Shown: positions 35,469-44,249, counted from the stretch's first letter. The stretch is DNA of 64,000 nt from Euryhalocaulis caribicus (GCF_000412185.1 NZ_ASJA01000010.1:1-64000), one strand, 5' to 3'. The notes: a model not told the origin generated them from the sequence alone. Numbers and translations are program-made.

Positions 35469-35499
35469 CTTCTAAGGTCTGTAGCAGCTACAGGTTCAA
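35469..35499 (-). promoter_or_regulatory. mer operator-promoter with 19-bp spacer
   Basis: On the minus strand TTGAAC (35499-35494) and TAGAAG (35474-35469) flank a 19-bp spacer holding a perfect dyad CTGTAG-CAG-CTACAG (35479-35493). This is the standard layout for MerR-controlled merT promoters, located between merT and divergent merR. Confidence 0.8.
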
Positions 35500-35514
35500 G
35501 CGGGAGAATCAGCG

Positions 35515-35940
35515 ATGGCGATCACGAAGTCGCGAGAGGCGATGAAGCGGGGAGAACTGGCCCGGCGCAGCGGCTGCAATATCGAGACGATCCGCTATTA
35601 CGAGAGGATCGGCCTTCTGTCGGAACCTGACCGGACAGATAGCGGCCACCGGCTCTATTCGCCCGAAGATCAGGCCCAATTGGGATTTGTCATGCGGGGC
35701 CGTGAGCTGGGCTTTTCTGTCGCAGAAATTCGCGCCTTGCTGTCGCTGATGAACTCGAGCGAATTTACCTGCGGAGAGGTCTTGGACATGGCGAGCAGCC
35801 ATCTGGCCTCGATCAAGGCCAAGATCCGCGATCTCAGGAAGCTTGAGAAGAGTCTGACGCGATTGGTCAGGGATTGCGAGGGCGGAGAGGCCAAAGACTG
35901 CCCGGTTATTGACGCTCTGGCGGGCACGCGATTTTTATAG
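35515..35940 (+). CDS. merR: MerR mercury-responsive regulator
   Basis: The 141-aa protein has a MerR DNA-binding domain (RGELARRSGCNIETIRYYER) and three metal-loop cysteines (FTCGEV and RDCEGGEAKDCP), a pattern that binds Hg(II) across the dimer. It is divergent from merT with a perfect dyad in the shared promoter, so it should repress and, with metal, activate the mer genes. ATG 35515 and an internal ATG at 35542 are both possible; the first follows CGGGAGAATCAGCG. Confidence 0.9.
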   Translation: MAITKSREAMKRGELARRSGCNIETIRYYERIGLLSEPDRTDSGHRLYSPEDQAQLGFVMRGRELGFSVAEIRALLSLMNSSEFTCGEVLDMASSHLASIKAKIRDLRKLEKSLTRLVRDCEGGEAKDCPVIDALAGTRFL

Positions 35941-36156
35941 ATTCCCAATATTTTGAATCTGACTGATATTTACACTTTGACCTGCAAGTGAAAATAAATA
36001 ATTCCAGCCCCCCCCCAAAAAACGAAAATATTTTACGTATATCACAGAATAACAGAGAATAAAATTCCACTTTTCCATATCTCGCGAGTGCCAGTAATAT
36101 GGCCCATGATTTCATCTGCATCATGCGTTTGGCGCAAAATTTGCTGAGCTCTCCTC
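35941..36156. other. AT-rich gap without a recognisable gene
   Basis: The interval is markedly AT-rich compared with its surroundings and contains a run of nine C (36008-36016) followed by A-rich sequence. It separates the mer genes from the acyltransferase and may hold the acyltransferase promoter; no convincing hexamers or short gene were found. Confidence 0.5.
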
Positions 36157-37284
36157 ATGAGGCAGAAAACGATCGGCAATTCCGCGACCACACGCGACAA
36201 CTTCTTCACGCCCATCCGCTTATGTCTGGCCGGCGCGGTCGCACTATCCCATTCATGGATTGTTTTTTCAGGGCGATCAGCACCGGATCCGTTCGCCTAT
36301 AACGATCTGACGCTCAGCTATATGGCGGTGAACGGATTTTTTATCCTGAGCGGCTTCTTCATCGCCAAGAGTCTGGATGATCGTCAAAATCTGACTTCAT
36401 ATTTCGTGTCCCGCGCACTGCGGATTATGCCTGCGCTTTTGGTGCTGGCCGCCGCCGCTGCTTTCATTATTGGTCCCGTTACCTCAGGCGTGCCGATCTG
36501 GGAGGCGCTGTTCCGAGCCGATACATACCGCTATCCGCTCAATGTAATCTCATTTTTGGATACGCGCGGCGGTCCACCCGGTTTTGCGCCCGCCAATCCC
36601 TATAGCGGAGAATTTTCCGGCTCGCTCTGGACACTGCGCTACGAAGTCATCGCCTATGCAGCGGCGGCAGGCGCTTTTGCACTAAGCTTGCTGTTTCGAC
36701 GCTGGGTCATTCTTGGTTTTCTTATTTTTGGCTGTGTCAGTTTTATCTATCTGACAAGAGCCGGTGTTCCCGCATTCCTGCCTGACTCCACTTGGCTGTT
36801 TAACCGGCTGGGGATCGCCTTTCTAATCGGGTGTGCGGCTTACGCGTGGCGGCATTGGATCCCCTTGCGGTTCGATTTGGCCTTGCTGATCACTTTGCCG
36901 GCGTTGTTCGTTGATTACCGGGCTGAGAGCGAAATTTTCGCCAATCTTGCGCTTGGTTACTGGCTGTTTTTGATCGGCACGGCGCATGCGCCCCGATTCA
37001 ATGGCCTGAAGCGCATCGATGACATCTCCTATGGCCTGTATATCTGGCACTGGCCCGTGATGCAGCTCCTTCTCTGGAAGGGCATCATCGACCAGCCGCT
37101 TCATATGGCGGTAACCGCCATTCCGTTGGCAATCCTGATCGGATTTGCGTCATGGACGCTCATCGAAAAACCTGCCCTTCATCAAAAAAGCCGGTTTTCC
37201 AAGTTGCTCAAACAGGCGGCTTTTTTCCTGGGCGCCCGACTTTTTAATCCAACACAAAAGTCTGCGCTTCATCACACACGGTGA
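36157..37284 (+). CDS. Acyltransferase 3 family membrane protein (OafA-like)
   Basis: The 375-aa integral membrane protein has about ten hydrophobic segments. N-terminal features fit the acyltransferase-3 family: an IRLCLAGAVALSHSW segment with the conserved His, FILSGFFIAKSL, and an R near the end of the first third. These enzymes acylate cell-surface sugars or lipopolysaccharide. It sits between the mer and copper genes and is not obviously metal-related. It is somewhat AT-rich and could be a passenger or modify the envelope. Confidence 0.85.
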   Translation: MRQKTIGNSATTRDNFFTPIRLCLAGAVALSHSWIVFSGRSAPDPFAYNDLTLSYMAVNGFFILSGFFIAKSLDDRQNLTSYFVSRALRIMPALLVLAAAAAFIIGPVTSGVPIWEALFRADTYRYPLNVISFLDTRGGPPGFAPANPYSGEFSGSLWTLRYEVIAYAAAAGAFALSLLFRRWVILGFLIFGCVSFIYLTRAGVPAFLPDSTWLFNRLGIAFLIGCAAYAWRHWIPLRFDLALLITLPALFVDYRAESEIFANLALGYWLFLIGTAHAPRFNGLKRIDDISYGLYIWHWPVMQLLLWKGIIDQPLHMAVTAIPLAILIGFASWTLIEKPALHQKSRFSKLLKQAAFFLGARLFNPTQKSALHHTR

Positions 37285-37407
37285 TCGGATAAGCCAATTC
37301 ACCCCCTTTAATGAAAATAGGAACCGTTTGAGAGATTCCGGCGTTTGGGAGAAAATCGGACTGATGACGAATCAGTCTGGCAGCCAACAGAACCAAATGG
37401 GGGATTT

Positions 37408-37932
37408 ATGAATAAATATCTCAAATTCGGGGCGATGATCCTGACCGCCACACTGGTCATGTTCGGCCTCAAATATCTCAATACCTATGACTGGGGTCAC
37501 GTCTTCTTTAGCGAAACGCGCTTTTATATGGCCTTTATGATGGGCGCTGCGATGGCCATCATCATGCTTGTCTTCATGCTGGACATGTACAAGGACAAGA
37601 AAATAAATATGGCGATTATCGCGGGAAGCGTCGTCTTGTTCGGCCTTACTTTGTGGCTGGTCAGAAGCCAGCAAACGATTGAGGACGAAGCGTGGATGAA
37701 AGCGATGATCCCCCACCACTCAATTGCTATTTTAACCAGTGAGCGGGCCAATATCAGCGACGTCCGCGTTCGCGAGCTGGCCAATGAGATTATCCTCGCG
37801 CAGCGCCGGGAAATCGAGGAGATGAAATTTCTCCTTGAGGATATTGAGGATAATGGCGAAGCGGAAACGGAAGAAGAAGCCGCAGCACGACCCGTTCCCG
37901 AGTTCAACGTGTCGCTCAATCCCGAGCAGTAA
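37408..37932 (+). CDS. DUF305 membrane protein
   Basis: The 174-aa protein has three N-terminal membrane spans and a DUF305 segment, recognised by MIPHHSIAILTSERA and the following helix (LANEIILAQRREIEEMKFLL). DUF305 proteins are ferritin-like helical proteins often encoded in copper-resistance loci and have His/Met residues that may bind metal. ATG 37408 was preferred to 37345, which lacks a hydrophobic start. It lies about 100 bp upstream of csoR. Confidence 0.85.
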   Translation: MNKYLKFGAMILTATLVMFGLKYLNTYDWGHVFFSETRFYMAFMMGAAMAIIMLVFMLDMYKDKKINMAIIAGSVVLFGLTLWLVRSQQTIEDEAWMKAMIPHHSIAILTSERANISDVRVRELANEIILAQRREIEEMKFLLEDIEDNGEAETEEEAAARPVPEFNVSLNPEQ

Positions 37933-38013
37933 GAGCGGCAACACCGCTTCCGGGCCGAGGCGGCCAGCCTCTTGAGTTCGCGAGTGTAAGCTAACCTCTT
38001 GCGCAAAAAGATG

Positions 38014-38030
38014 ATACCCCTTATGGGTAT
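38014..38030. promoter_or_regulatory. CsoR-type operator before csoR
   Basis: ATACCCCTTATGGGTAT is a TACCC-N5-GGGTA dyad ending 4 bp before the csoR start at 38035. The same TACCC-N5-GGGTA form occurs twice at 44250-44286. It points to autoregulation. Confidence 0.75.
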
Positions 38031-38034
38031 ATCC

Positions 38035-38307
38035 ATGATGGATCATAGCGCATTAAAACCACGACTTGCCCGAATTGAGGGTCAAGTTAGAGGTGTGGCG
38101 AAGATGATTGAGGAGGAACGATATTGCATCGATATCGTCACCCAAATTCAAGCCATTCGCGCCGGATTAAGCCGGGTTGAGGACGTTGTTCTGCAAGATC
38201 ATGTTGCCCACTGCGTACAGGAGGTCATCGAGTCTGGCGATCTGGAGCAGCGCCAGGCCAAAATTGATGAACTCATGCGCGTCCTCCCCAAAAGCCGTCG
38301 GGAGTAA
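38035..38307 (+). CDS. csoR: CsoR-family copper-sensing repressor
   Basis: The 90-aa all-helical protein belongs to the CsoR/RcnR/FrmR family (LKPRLARIEGQVRGVAKMIE). The Cu(I) ligands of CsoR are present: Cys in RYCIDIV and the His-x3-Cys pair in DHVAHC. Copper binding releases the protein from DNA. Matching operators lie at its own promoter and upstream of the P-type ATPase operon at 44298. The start is chosen just after the operator; upstream in-frame starts (37999) would place the operator inside the gene. Confidence 0.9.
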   Translation: MMDHSALKPRLARIEGQVRGVAKMIEEERYCIDIVTQIQAIRAGLSRVEDVVLQDHVAHCVQEVIESGDLEQRQAKIDELMRVLPKSRRE

Positions 38308-38342
38308 CAACCATCGCGGCCTCTGTTTTTCTGTCGATCATA

Positions 38343-38744
38343 TTGGTGGGCCTCACTGCGGCGCTCCATCTCTGGGGTCTGGCCATGCTCACGCGCAACT
38401 CCGTCTGGTTCGAAAAACGGGCCATGCTTTGGATCACCGTCTTAATGACCGGCATCATCACGCTGCATGTGCTTGAATCCACTTTATATGCCGCCGGCTA
38501 CTGGATCGGGCTGAATTATCTGGATATTGGCGGCTTCGAACGCATGACAGACGTCAATTTTATGAATGTCCTCTATTATTCGATCGTTACCTATTCGTCT
38601 CTGGGGCTGGGAGATGCCTATCCGACAGAGCATCTAAAATTCATGACCGGCATTCAGGCGCTTAATGGCTTTCTGGCGATCTCCTGTTCCGCCTCGGTCA
38701 TGTTTGTCTGGATGAAAGGCTATTTGCCGCAGATTCGTCGGTGA
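38343..38744 (+). CDS. Ion-channel-like membrane protein
   Basis: The ~133-aa protein has three or more hydrophobic segments and a pore-loop-like sequence SIVTYSSLGLGDAYP that resembles the K+ channel filter (TVGYGD) but with altered residues (SLGLGD). Two membrane spans flank the loop, as in two-TM channels. The start is unclear: TTG 38343 or GTG 38346 are the only starts in this frame, and hydrophobic sequence continues upstream from ~38310, so translation may begin at a rarer codon. It follows csoR by 35 bp. Ion selectivity and any link to copper are unknown. Confidence 0.65.
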   Translation: MVGLTAALHLWGLAMLTRNSVWFEKRAMLWITVLMTGIITLHVLESTLYAAGYWIGLNYLDIGGFERMTDVNFMNVLYYSIVTYSSLGLGDAYPTEHLKFMTGIQALNGFLAISCSASVMFVWMKGYLPQIRR

Positions 38745-39214
38745 CATTGTGTAATGAACCGATTTCACCCTATAACGCTCCCGTGAACCTCTCACGGCTT
38801 CATATCGTTTCACGCCTTTCCGGGCGTGTGATGCTGGTCATGCTATCAGTGCTGCTGGCTTTGCCGGCCCCATCGGCTGGGGCGATGGCGGTTTCGCAGA
38901 TGACGCATGATCACATCATGAATGCCGCAATATCCACGGCCGCGCAAAACTCTGCCTCAATCTGCGTGGCGGATACGGCTGATCACAACATGACTTGTGA
39001 TATGAGTGCCCAACGGGGCCATGACGAGGAATGCTGCGCCGAGGATTGCGACGGATGTGTTTGCACATCCTGCCTGACTCATCTCTCAGGCCTCATGATG
39101 GCCTCGGCGGGCTCTATGGATCATAACAGCGCATCAAAGCTGAGCATCTTTGACCGGGTTGTTGAGACGCGCGTCACACAAGTTCCAAAATCGCCGCCCA
39201 AACACCACTCCTGA
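38741..39214 (+). CDS. Secreted Cys/Met/His-rich protein of the copper locus
   Basis: The product has a signal-peptide-like segment (GRVMLVMLSVLLALPAPSAG) and a mature region with a Cys cluster ECCAEDCDGCVCTSC flanked by Met and His, suited to binding copper in the periplasm. The GTG at 38741 overlaps the preceding stop (GTGA), but gives a long N-terminal region; GTG 38783 or ATG 38831 would give a normal signal peptide. It ends 81 bp before copA. No named family is recognised. Confidence 0.6.
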   Translation: MTLCNEPISPYNAPVNLSRLHIVSRLSGRVMLVMLSVLLALPAPSAGAMAVSQMTHDHIMNAAISTAAQNSASICVADTADHNMTCDMSAQRGHDEECCAEDCDGCVCTSCLTHLSGLMMASAGSMDHNSASKLSIFDRVVETRVTQVPKSPPKHHS

Positions 39215-39224
39215 CCCCTTTGCC

Positions 39225-39278
39225 GCCGGGCTCGCTTGCCCGGCGCTGACCGGATCGTTTTTCGGGCGTTCGCGCCCG
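39225..39278 (+). other. Two hairpins in the copA leader
   Basis: The first hairpin, GCCGGGC/GCCCGGC (39225-39244), has a 6-base loop and a T-run 13 bases later. The second, CGGGCG-TTCG-CGCCCG (39263-39278), is capped by a UUCG tetraloop and ends just before the AAGGAG ribosome site of copA. They may terminate the upstream transcript or stabilise the copA message. Confidence 0.5.
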
Positions 39279-39295
39279 CAAAGGAGTGAGCAGAC

Positions 39296-41206
39296 ATGTT
39301 TTCCAGACGACAATTCCTGCAAAACGCTGCTGGCGGCGCGGCCGCCCTTGGCGCGACGCAACTGGTCCCGGCGTGGGCGCGGGCCGCATCCCTGCAATCG
39401 GGGGCGCAGCAGGCTTTTGATTTAACCATCGCCGAAACGCCTTTCGAGGTTGGCGGACGCCGTGCGGTGGCCACCACGGTGAATGGCGGCATTCCCGGCC
39501 CGCTATTGCGGTTCCGCGAGGGCGAGGATGTGACGCTGCGCGTCACCAACCGGCTTGCCGATACTTCGTCCATCCACTGGCACGGCCTGATTCTGCCCAA
39601 TGATCAGGACGGCGTCCCGGGCGTGACATTTGACGGGATCGCGCCGGGCGAGACCTTTACCTACCGCTATCCGGTGCGCCAGAGCGGCACCTACTGGTAC
39701 CACTCCCATTCCCGGTTTCAGGAACAGACCGGCGTTTACGGGCCGATCATCATCGACCCGGCGGGCGCCGACCCGGTCGCCTATGATCGGGAATATATCG
39801 TCATGCTGTCGGACTGGAGTTTCGAGGATCCGGAACGGATCTTCGCCAAGCTGAAAAAGCATTCCGACTATTACAATTACAACAAGCGCACCCTCGGCGA
39901 TTTCCTGAACGATGTGCGCGACAAGGGGCTGGGTCAGGCGGTTTCCGACCGCAAGATGTGGGCGGAGATGCGTATGATGCGCACCGACATCGCCGACGTC
40001 ACCGGCGCCACCTACACCTATCTGATGAACGGGACGGGGCCGGATGCGAACTGGACCGGCCTGTTCAACCCCGGGGAGCGGGTGCGCCTGCGCTTCATCA
40101 ATGGCTCGGCGATGAGCTATTTCGACGTGCGCATCCCCGGCCTTCCCATGACGGTGGTCGGCACGGACGGACAGGATGTCAGCCCTGTCGAGACCGATGA
40201 ATTCCGTATCTCGACCGCCGAGACCTATGACGTGGTGGTCGAGCCGCGCGAGGACCGCGCCTACACGATCTTCGCCGAATCCATGGACCGCTCCGGCTAT
40301 GCCCGCGGCACGCTGGCCCCGCGCGCCGGGATGCAAGCCGAGGTGCCGCCCCTGCGCGAGCCCTTCCTCCTGACCATGCAGGACATGGGCATGGGCGGCA
40401 TGAGCCACGGCGCAATGGGCGGCATGGCGGGCGCGAAAGCCGGCAAGAAAGCGAAATCGGGCATGAACCACTCCGGTCATGACATGTCCGGCATGAAATC
40501 CGGTCAGGGCGGCATGTCCGGCATGGACCATTCCGGCCACGACATGGGCGGTATGAAGATGCAAGCCGGCGCGGCCGGCGCCGGCGCCGGCATGGCGATG
40601 GATGATATGAGCGGCATGGACATGATGGATATGGGCCATAACCACCCCGGAGGTCCCGCCGTCGCCATGGAAGCGATGAATCCGCAGGAGCGCCTGGACG
40701 ATCCGGGCAACGGGCTGGGCGATGACGGCTGGCGGGTGCTGAGCTATTCGCAGCTTGAAAATCTCCGCCCCAACAAGGACCCCCGCCCGCCGGCGCGGGA
40801 GGTGGAGTTGCACCTGACCAGCAATATGGAACGCTATATGTGGTCCTTCGACGGCGTTAAATTCAACGAAGTCGATGGCCCCGTCCTGTTCCGTTATGGC
40901 GAGCGGCTTCGCCTGACGCTGGTGAACGACACCATGATGGCGCACCCCATCCACCTGCACGGCATGTTCGTGGAGCTGGAGACCGGGGCGGCGCGGCGTC
41001 CGCTGAAACACGTGGTGAACGTGGAGCCGGGCACGAAGCGGTCCATGCTGATCACCGCCGACGAACCCGGCGACTGGGCCTTCCACTGCCATCTTCTTTA
41101 TCACATGGAAGCCGGCATGTTCCGCGTCGTGCGCGTGACCGATAACGTTGCGGCGGACGATCCCGGTTCTCACTCGAAACACGGCGATCACGGGGAGGTT
41201 CTGTGA
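39296..41206 (+). CDS. copA: Multicopper oxidase CopA (copper resistance)
   Basis: The 636-aa periplasmic oxidase starts with a twin-arginine signal (SRRQFLQNAAGGAAALG), implying export with copper already folded in. Cupredoxin domains with the four copper-binding motifs are seen (HWHG, WYHSH, HPIHLHG, HCHLLYHMEAGM). Between domains is a Met/His-rich segment (~360-470, with GMNHSGHDMSGMK-type repeats) that binds extra copper. CopA oxidises Cu(I) to the less toxic Cu(II). ATG 39296 follows AAGGAG. It is coupled to copB by an overlap at 41206. Confidence 0.95.
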   Translation: MFSRRQFLQNAAGGAAALGATQLVPAWARAASLQSGAQQAFDLTIAETPFEVGGRRAVATTVNGGIPGPLLRFREGEDVTLRVTNRLADTSSIHWHGLILPNDQDGVPGVTFDGIAPGETFTYRYPVRQSGTYWYHSHSRFQEQTGVYGPIIIDPAGADPVAYDREYIVMLSDWSFEDPERIFAKLKKHSDYYNYNKRTLGDFLNDVRDKGLGQAVSDRKMWAEMRMMRTDIADVTGATYTYLMNGTGPDANWTGLFNPGERVRLRFINGSAMSYFDVRIPGLPMTVVGTDGQDVSPVETDEFRISTAETYDVVVEPREDRAYTIFAESMDRSGYARGTLAPRAGMQAEVPPLREPFLLTMQDMGMGGMSHGAMGGMAGAKAGKKAKSGMNHSGHDMSGMKSGQGGMSGMDHSGHDMGGMKMQAGAAGAGAGMAMDDMSGMDMMDMGHNHPGGPAVAMEAMNPQERLDDPGNGLGDDGWRVLSYSQLENLRPNKDPRPPAREVELHLTSNMERYMWSFDGVKFNEVDGPVLFRYGERLRLTLVNDTMMAHPIHLHGMFVELETGAARRPLKHVVNVEPGTKRSMLITADEPGDWAFHCHLLYHMEAGMFRVVRVTDNVAADDPGSHSKHGDHGEVL

Positions 41207-41949
41207 TGACGCGGATTACGCAACTGGCGCTCGCCTGCGCCTTCACTCCCTTGACCGCGTTCGCCCAGACCGGCGACGATCACAGCGAAAGCCGTGGCGA
41301 CGTTCGTCACGAAATGGGCGGCCAGGCGCAATACATGATCCTGGCCGACCGGCTGGAATGGCAGTCAGGCAATGGCGATGAGATTTTCGTCTGGGACGGA
41401 TCGGCCTGGTATGGCGGCGACTATAACCGGGTCTGGGTCGAGACGGAGGGCGAAACCCTGATCGACGGCGAAACGGAGGCGGCGGAAATCGAGCTTCTCT
41501 ATGGCCGCGCCATCAGTCCGTATTTCGATGTTCAGGCGGGCATCCGGCAGGACATTGAACCCGACGCCCGCACTTATGCGCAGGTCGGGATTCAGGGCCT
41601 CGCCCCTTACTGGTTCGAGGTGGATCTGGAGGGTTATCTCAGCGAGGAAGGGGACTTCACCGCCGCGTTCGAGGCGGAATACGATCTCCTGCTGACCCAG
41701 CGCCTGATCCTGCAACCCCGGATCGAAACCGGTTTTGCATTTCAGGACGCGCCGGAGCGTGATCTTGGCGCGGGCTTCACCGAACTGGAGACAGGCGTGC
41801 GCCTGCGTTACGAAATCAAGCGCGAAATCGCGCCCTATATCGGCGTCTCGTGGTCGCGGACGCTCGGCGAAACCGCCTCCATCGCCCGGTCTCTGGGCGA
41901 GAAGGAAGACGCTGTCTCCGCCGTTATCGGCGTGCGGCTCTGGTACTAA
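41206..41949 (+). CDS. copB: Copper resistance outer-membrane protein CopB
   Basis: The 247-aa product has a signal peptide (MTRITQLALACAFTPLTAFA) and a beta-rich CopB domain (YMILADRLEWQSGNGDEIFV, W-DGSAWYGGD, and a C-terminal VIGVRLWY strand typical of outer-membrane barrels). The Met-rich N-terminal stretch found in many CopB proteins is absent, so it is shorter. It acts with CopA in periplasmic/outer-membrane copper handling. The ATG shares its A with the copA stop. Confidence 0.92.
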   Translation: MTRITQLALACAFTPLTAFAQTGDDHSESRGDVRHEMGGQAQYMILADRLEWQSGNGDEIFVWDGSAWYGGDYNRVWVETEGETLIDGETEAAEIELLYGRAISPYFDVQAGIRQDIEPDARTYAQVGIQGLAPYWFEVDLEGYLSEEGDFTAAFEAEYDLLLTQRLILQPRIETGFAFQDAPERDLGAGFTELETGVRLRYEIKREIAPYIGVSWSRTLGETASIARSLGEKEDAVSAVIGVRLWY

Positions 41950-41957
41950 AAAAGGAT

Positions 41958-42389
41958 ATGACAATGAAACGCTTCATCATTCTGCTTGCCGCGGCGTTGC
42001 TGCTCCCCCTGACCGCCGCCGCACAATCGGCGACCATGTACAAGGATCCGTTCTGCGGCTGCTGCACCGGCCACGCCGAATATCTGCGCGAGAACGGTTT
42101 TGACGTGACCATCGTTGAAACGCCGCCGGAGAAACTGGCCGCGATCAAGGAGAAGCATCAGGTTCCGCCCGCCCTTCAGGGGTGCCACACGCTTCTGGTG
42201 AAGGGGTATGTGGTTGAAGGTCATGTTCCGGTCGAGGCCATTGAGAAATTGCTGGCCGAAGAGCCCGACATCATCGGCGTCTCCCTGCCGGGGATGCCGC
42301 TCGGCTCCCCCGGAATGGGCGGGCTCAAGACCGCGCCTTTCCAGATCATGACCATTGGCGGCGATGGCGGCGTGTTCGCCGAAATCTGA
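41958..42389 (+). CDS. DUF411 copper-associated periplasmic protein
   Basis: The 143-aa protein has a signal peptide (KRFIILLAAALLLPLTAAAQ) and a DUF411 domain with the motif YKDPFCGCCTGHAEYL, plus a second Cys in QGCHTLLVKGYVVEGHVP. DUF411 proteins resemble a thioredoxin-like fold and are repeatedly found with CopA and CopB. ATG 41958 follows AAAGGAT; an ATG 6 bases later is also possible. Confidence 0.92.
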   Translation: MTMKRFIILLAAALLLPLTAAAQSATMYKDPFCGCCTGHAEYLRENGFDVTIVETPPEKLAAIKEKHQVPPALQGCHTLLVKGYVVEGHVPVEAIEKLLAEEPDIIGVSLPGMPLGSPGMGGLKTAPFQIMTIGGDGGVFAEI

Positions 42390-42422
42390 CCGCTTGGCGC
42401 TGAATTCACGGGAGGAGACATC

Positions 42423-43466
42423 ATGTACGACATCATCGGACCCCACTGGCACCCCATCGTGGTGCATTTCACGATCGGGCTTCTGGCCGTGGCGGCGTTT
42501 CTTTACGCCGTCGCATTGGCGCGCAAACAGACCGCGTCAGCCCGCATCGTTGCGGACTGGACGTTCGCTTTCGGCCTTCTGGCGCTCATAGTGACCGTGG
42601 GCTTCGGCTTCATGGCCTATTACACCGTCGCCCATGACGGCCCTTCCCACGCAGCGATGACCGATCACCGCAACTGGGCGCTTGTCACTGCGGCGGTCTT
42701 TCTGGGCCTGGGCCTCTGGCGCTGGCTGTCGAAAGGCGCCGGCGCGCTGTTCACCGCGGGAATGATACTGGCGGCTGTTCTGCTGGGCGTCACCGGCTTC
42801 AAGGGCGGGCATCTGGTGTTCCAGTACGGCCTGGGCGTTCAGTCCATGCCGGAGGCCGAGGGCGGCGCCGGACATGACCACGATCACGGCGACGGCGCCG
42901 GACATGGCGAAGAGGAAGCCGCAGCCGGAGCGGAAGACGGCGGGCACCCGCATGAAGAGAGCGGCGAGCATGCGCATGACGCCGCCGGCGCTGGATCCGA
43001 ACCGGTGGAGGCGGCGCTGCCCGGCTCGCCTGAAGCCGCCGCGGCGGCCCTGCATCAGGCGCTTGTCGCTGGCGACGAGGCGGCCGTGCGCAATCTTCTG
43101 GCTGAAAATGTGTTGATCCTGGAAGGCGGCGGCGCGGAGCAGTCGCTCGAGGAATACGCCAGCGGCCACATGGTCTCGGACATGGCCTTCCTTGGCGCAA
43201 TCGAGACGGAGACGCTATCGCGCCGGTCTCGCGTCCAGGACGACAGCGCCTGGGTGGCGACCGAGACCCGTATGGAAGGCGAATTCCGCGACAGCGAAAT
43301 CGCCATCAAGAGCCAGGAAACGCTGGTCATGGCGCGCCAGGACGGCGGCTGGCGGATCACCCATATCCATTGGTCAAACGCGCCGCTGGACAGCGGTCAC
43401 GCCGCCGAAAAGACGTTAACCGCAGATGACACCGCCAGCGACGACCACAGTGATCATGAACACTAA
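42423..43466 (+). CDS. DUF2231 membrane protein fused to a His-rich linker and NTF2-like domain
   Basis: Residues 1-140 carry four membrane spans with DUF2231 features (HWHPIVVHFTIGLLAVAAFL). Residues ~150-200 are rich in His, Asp and Glu (GHDHDHGDGAGHGEEE), likely to bind metal. Residues ~215-330 form a SnoaL/DUF4440 NTF2-like domain (ALHQALVAGDEAAVRNLLAE, GGWRITHIHWS). I know the domains separately but not commonly as one chain. It lies between DUF411 and PepSY in the copAB operon and follows a GGAGGAG site. Confidence 0.85.
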   Translation: MYDIIGPHWHPIVVHFTIGLLAVAAFLYAVALARKQTASARIVADWTFAFGLLALIVTVGFGFMAYYTVAHDGPSHAAMTDHRNWALVTAAVFLGLGLWRWLSKGAGALFTAGMILAAVLLGVTGFKGGHLVFQYGLGVQSMPEAEGGAGHDHDHGDGAGHGEEEAAAGAEDGGHPHEESGEHAHDAAGAGSEPVEAALPGSPEAAAAALHQALVAGDEAAVRNLLAENVLILEGGGAEQSLEEYASGHMVSDMAFLGAIETETLSRRSRVQDDSAWVATETRMEGEFRDSEIAIKSQETLVMARQDGGWRITHIHWSNAPLDSGHAAEKTLTADDTASDDHSDHEH

Positions 43467-43475
43467 AGTCCATTC

Positions 43476-44210
43476 ATGACACCGGTCGCCCGCCGGCGCT
43501 GGTTTTCGAAGGTCCATAAGTGGCTGGCGCTTTTTGTCGGCGTACAGCTGGCCATCTGGACGGCCAGCGGCCTTATCATGACGCTCTATGATATCGAGAT
43601 CGTTCACGGCGAACATCTGGCGGCGCGAGGCGCCAAAACTGAGCCGCTCAATATAGACGAGGTGCTTCCCCTCAGCGCTTTAGTGGGCGTCAATACGGGC
43701 CCCGTCTCTGCCCGACTGGTTAACAACTCCGGACGCGCCTTCTGGGAATTGAGTTATCCAGACGAAGTCCAGCTGATCAATGCACGAACCGGGAAATCGC
43801 TAACACCGCTCTTGAAAGCCGAGGTCCGCGAAGTCGCTAAACAGGCCTACAAAGGACAGGCAAGCATCAAATCGGCGCGATTGCTAGATAGCGCGCCGAT
43901 CGAGTGGCGCAGATATACCCCAGTCTGGCAAGTGGAGTTTTCCGATAAGGATGCCACCCGGCTTTATATTCACCCCCGGACAGGTGAGGTGGAAACCGTG
44001 CGCACCCGCCTTTGGCGCATCTATGACATCGCATGGATGCTTCACATTATGGATTACCGCACGCGGAATGACTTCAACAATCCACTCATCAAGATCGTCG
44101 CCTCCCTCGGGCTGACGATCGCACTCACAGGCCTTGGCTTAGTGTTTTACCGTGTCCTCCTGCCGTTTTGGAGAAAAAGAGATCTCTCCAAAACTGGATA
44201 CCCTCGATGA
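43476..44210 (+). CDS. PepSY-domain membrane protein
   Basis: The 244-aa protein has an N-terminal membrane span (WLALFVGVQLAIWTASGLIM), a periplasmic PepSY-like region, the LWRIYDIAWMLHIMDYRTR segment just before a second span, and a basic tail. PepSY membrane proteins occur as metal or siderophore reductases or as copper-resistance partners. It is closely similar in layout to the proteins at 57111-57827 and 55276-57111. Here it closes the copA-copB operon. Its His residues (VHKW, LHIMDY) might bind heme; this is inferred. Confidence 0.85.
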   Translation: MTPVARRRWFSKVHKWLALFVGVQLAIWTASGLIMTLYDIEIVHGEHLAARGAKTEPLNIDEVLPLSALVGVNTGPVSARLVNNSGRAFWELSYPDEVQLINARTGKSLTPLLKAEVREVAKQAYKGQASIKSARLLDSAPIEWRRYTPVWQVEFSDKDATRLYIHPRTGEVETVRTRLWRIYDIAWMLHIMDYRTRNDFNNPLIKIVASLGLTIALTGLGLVFYRVLLPFWRKRDLSKTGYPR

Positions 44211-44249
44211 GACCAAAGAATATTCAAGTGAAGCGACAATGCTTGCCTT

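Noticed and set aside
36008-36016. Run of nine C before the acyltransferase gene as a phase-variation tract
   Set aside because: It lies about 140 bp upstream of the start, outside any reading frame and not between clear promoter hexamers; one tract alone is weak evidence.
39503-41191. 562-aa minus-strand open frame opposite copA
   Set aside because: It is a His/Val/Gly-rich mirror of the GC-rich CopA gene and shows no domain; CopA on the other strand is unambiguous.
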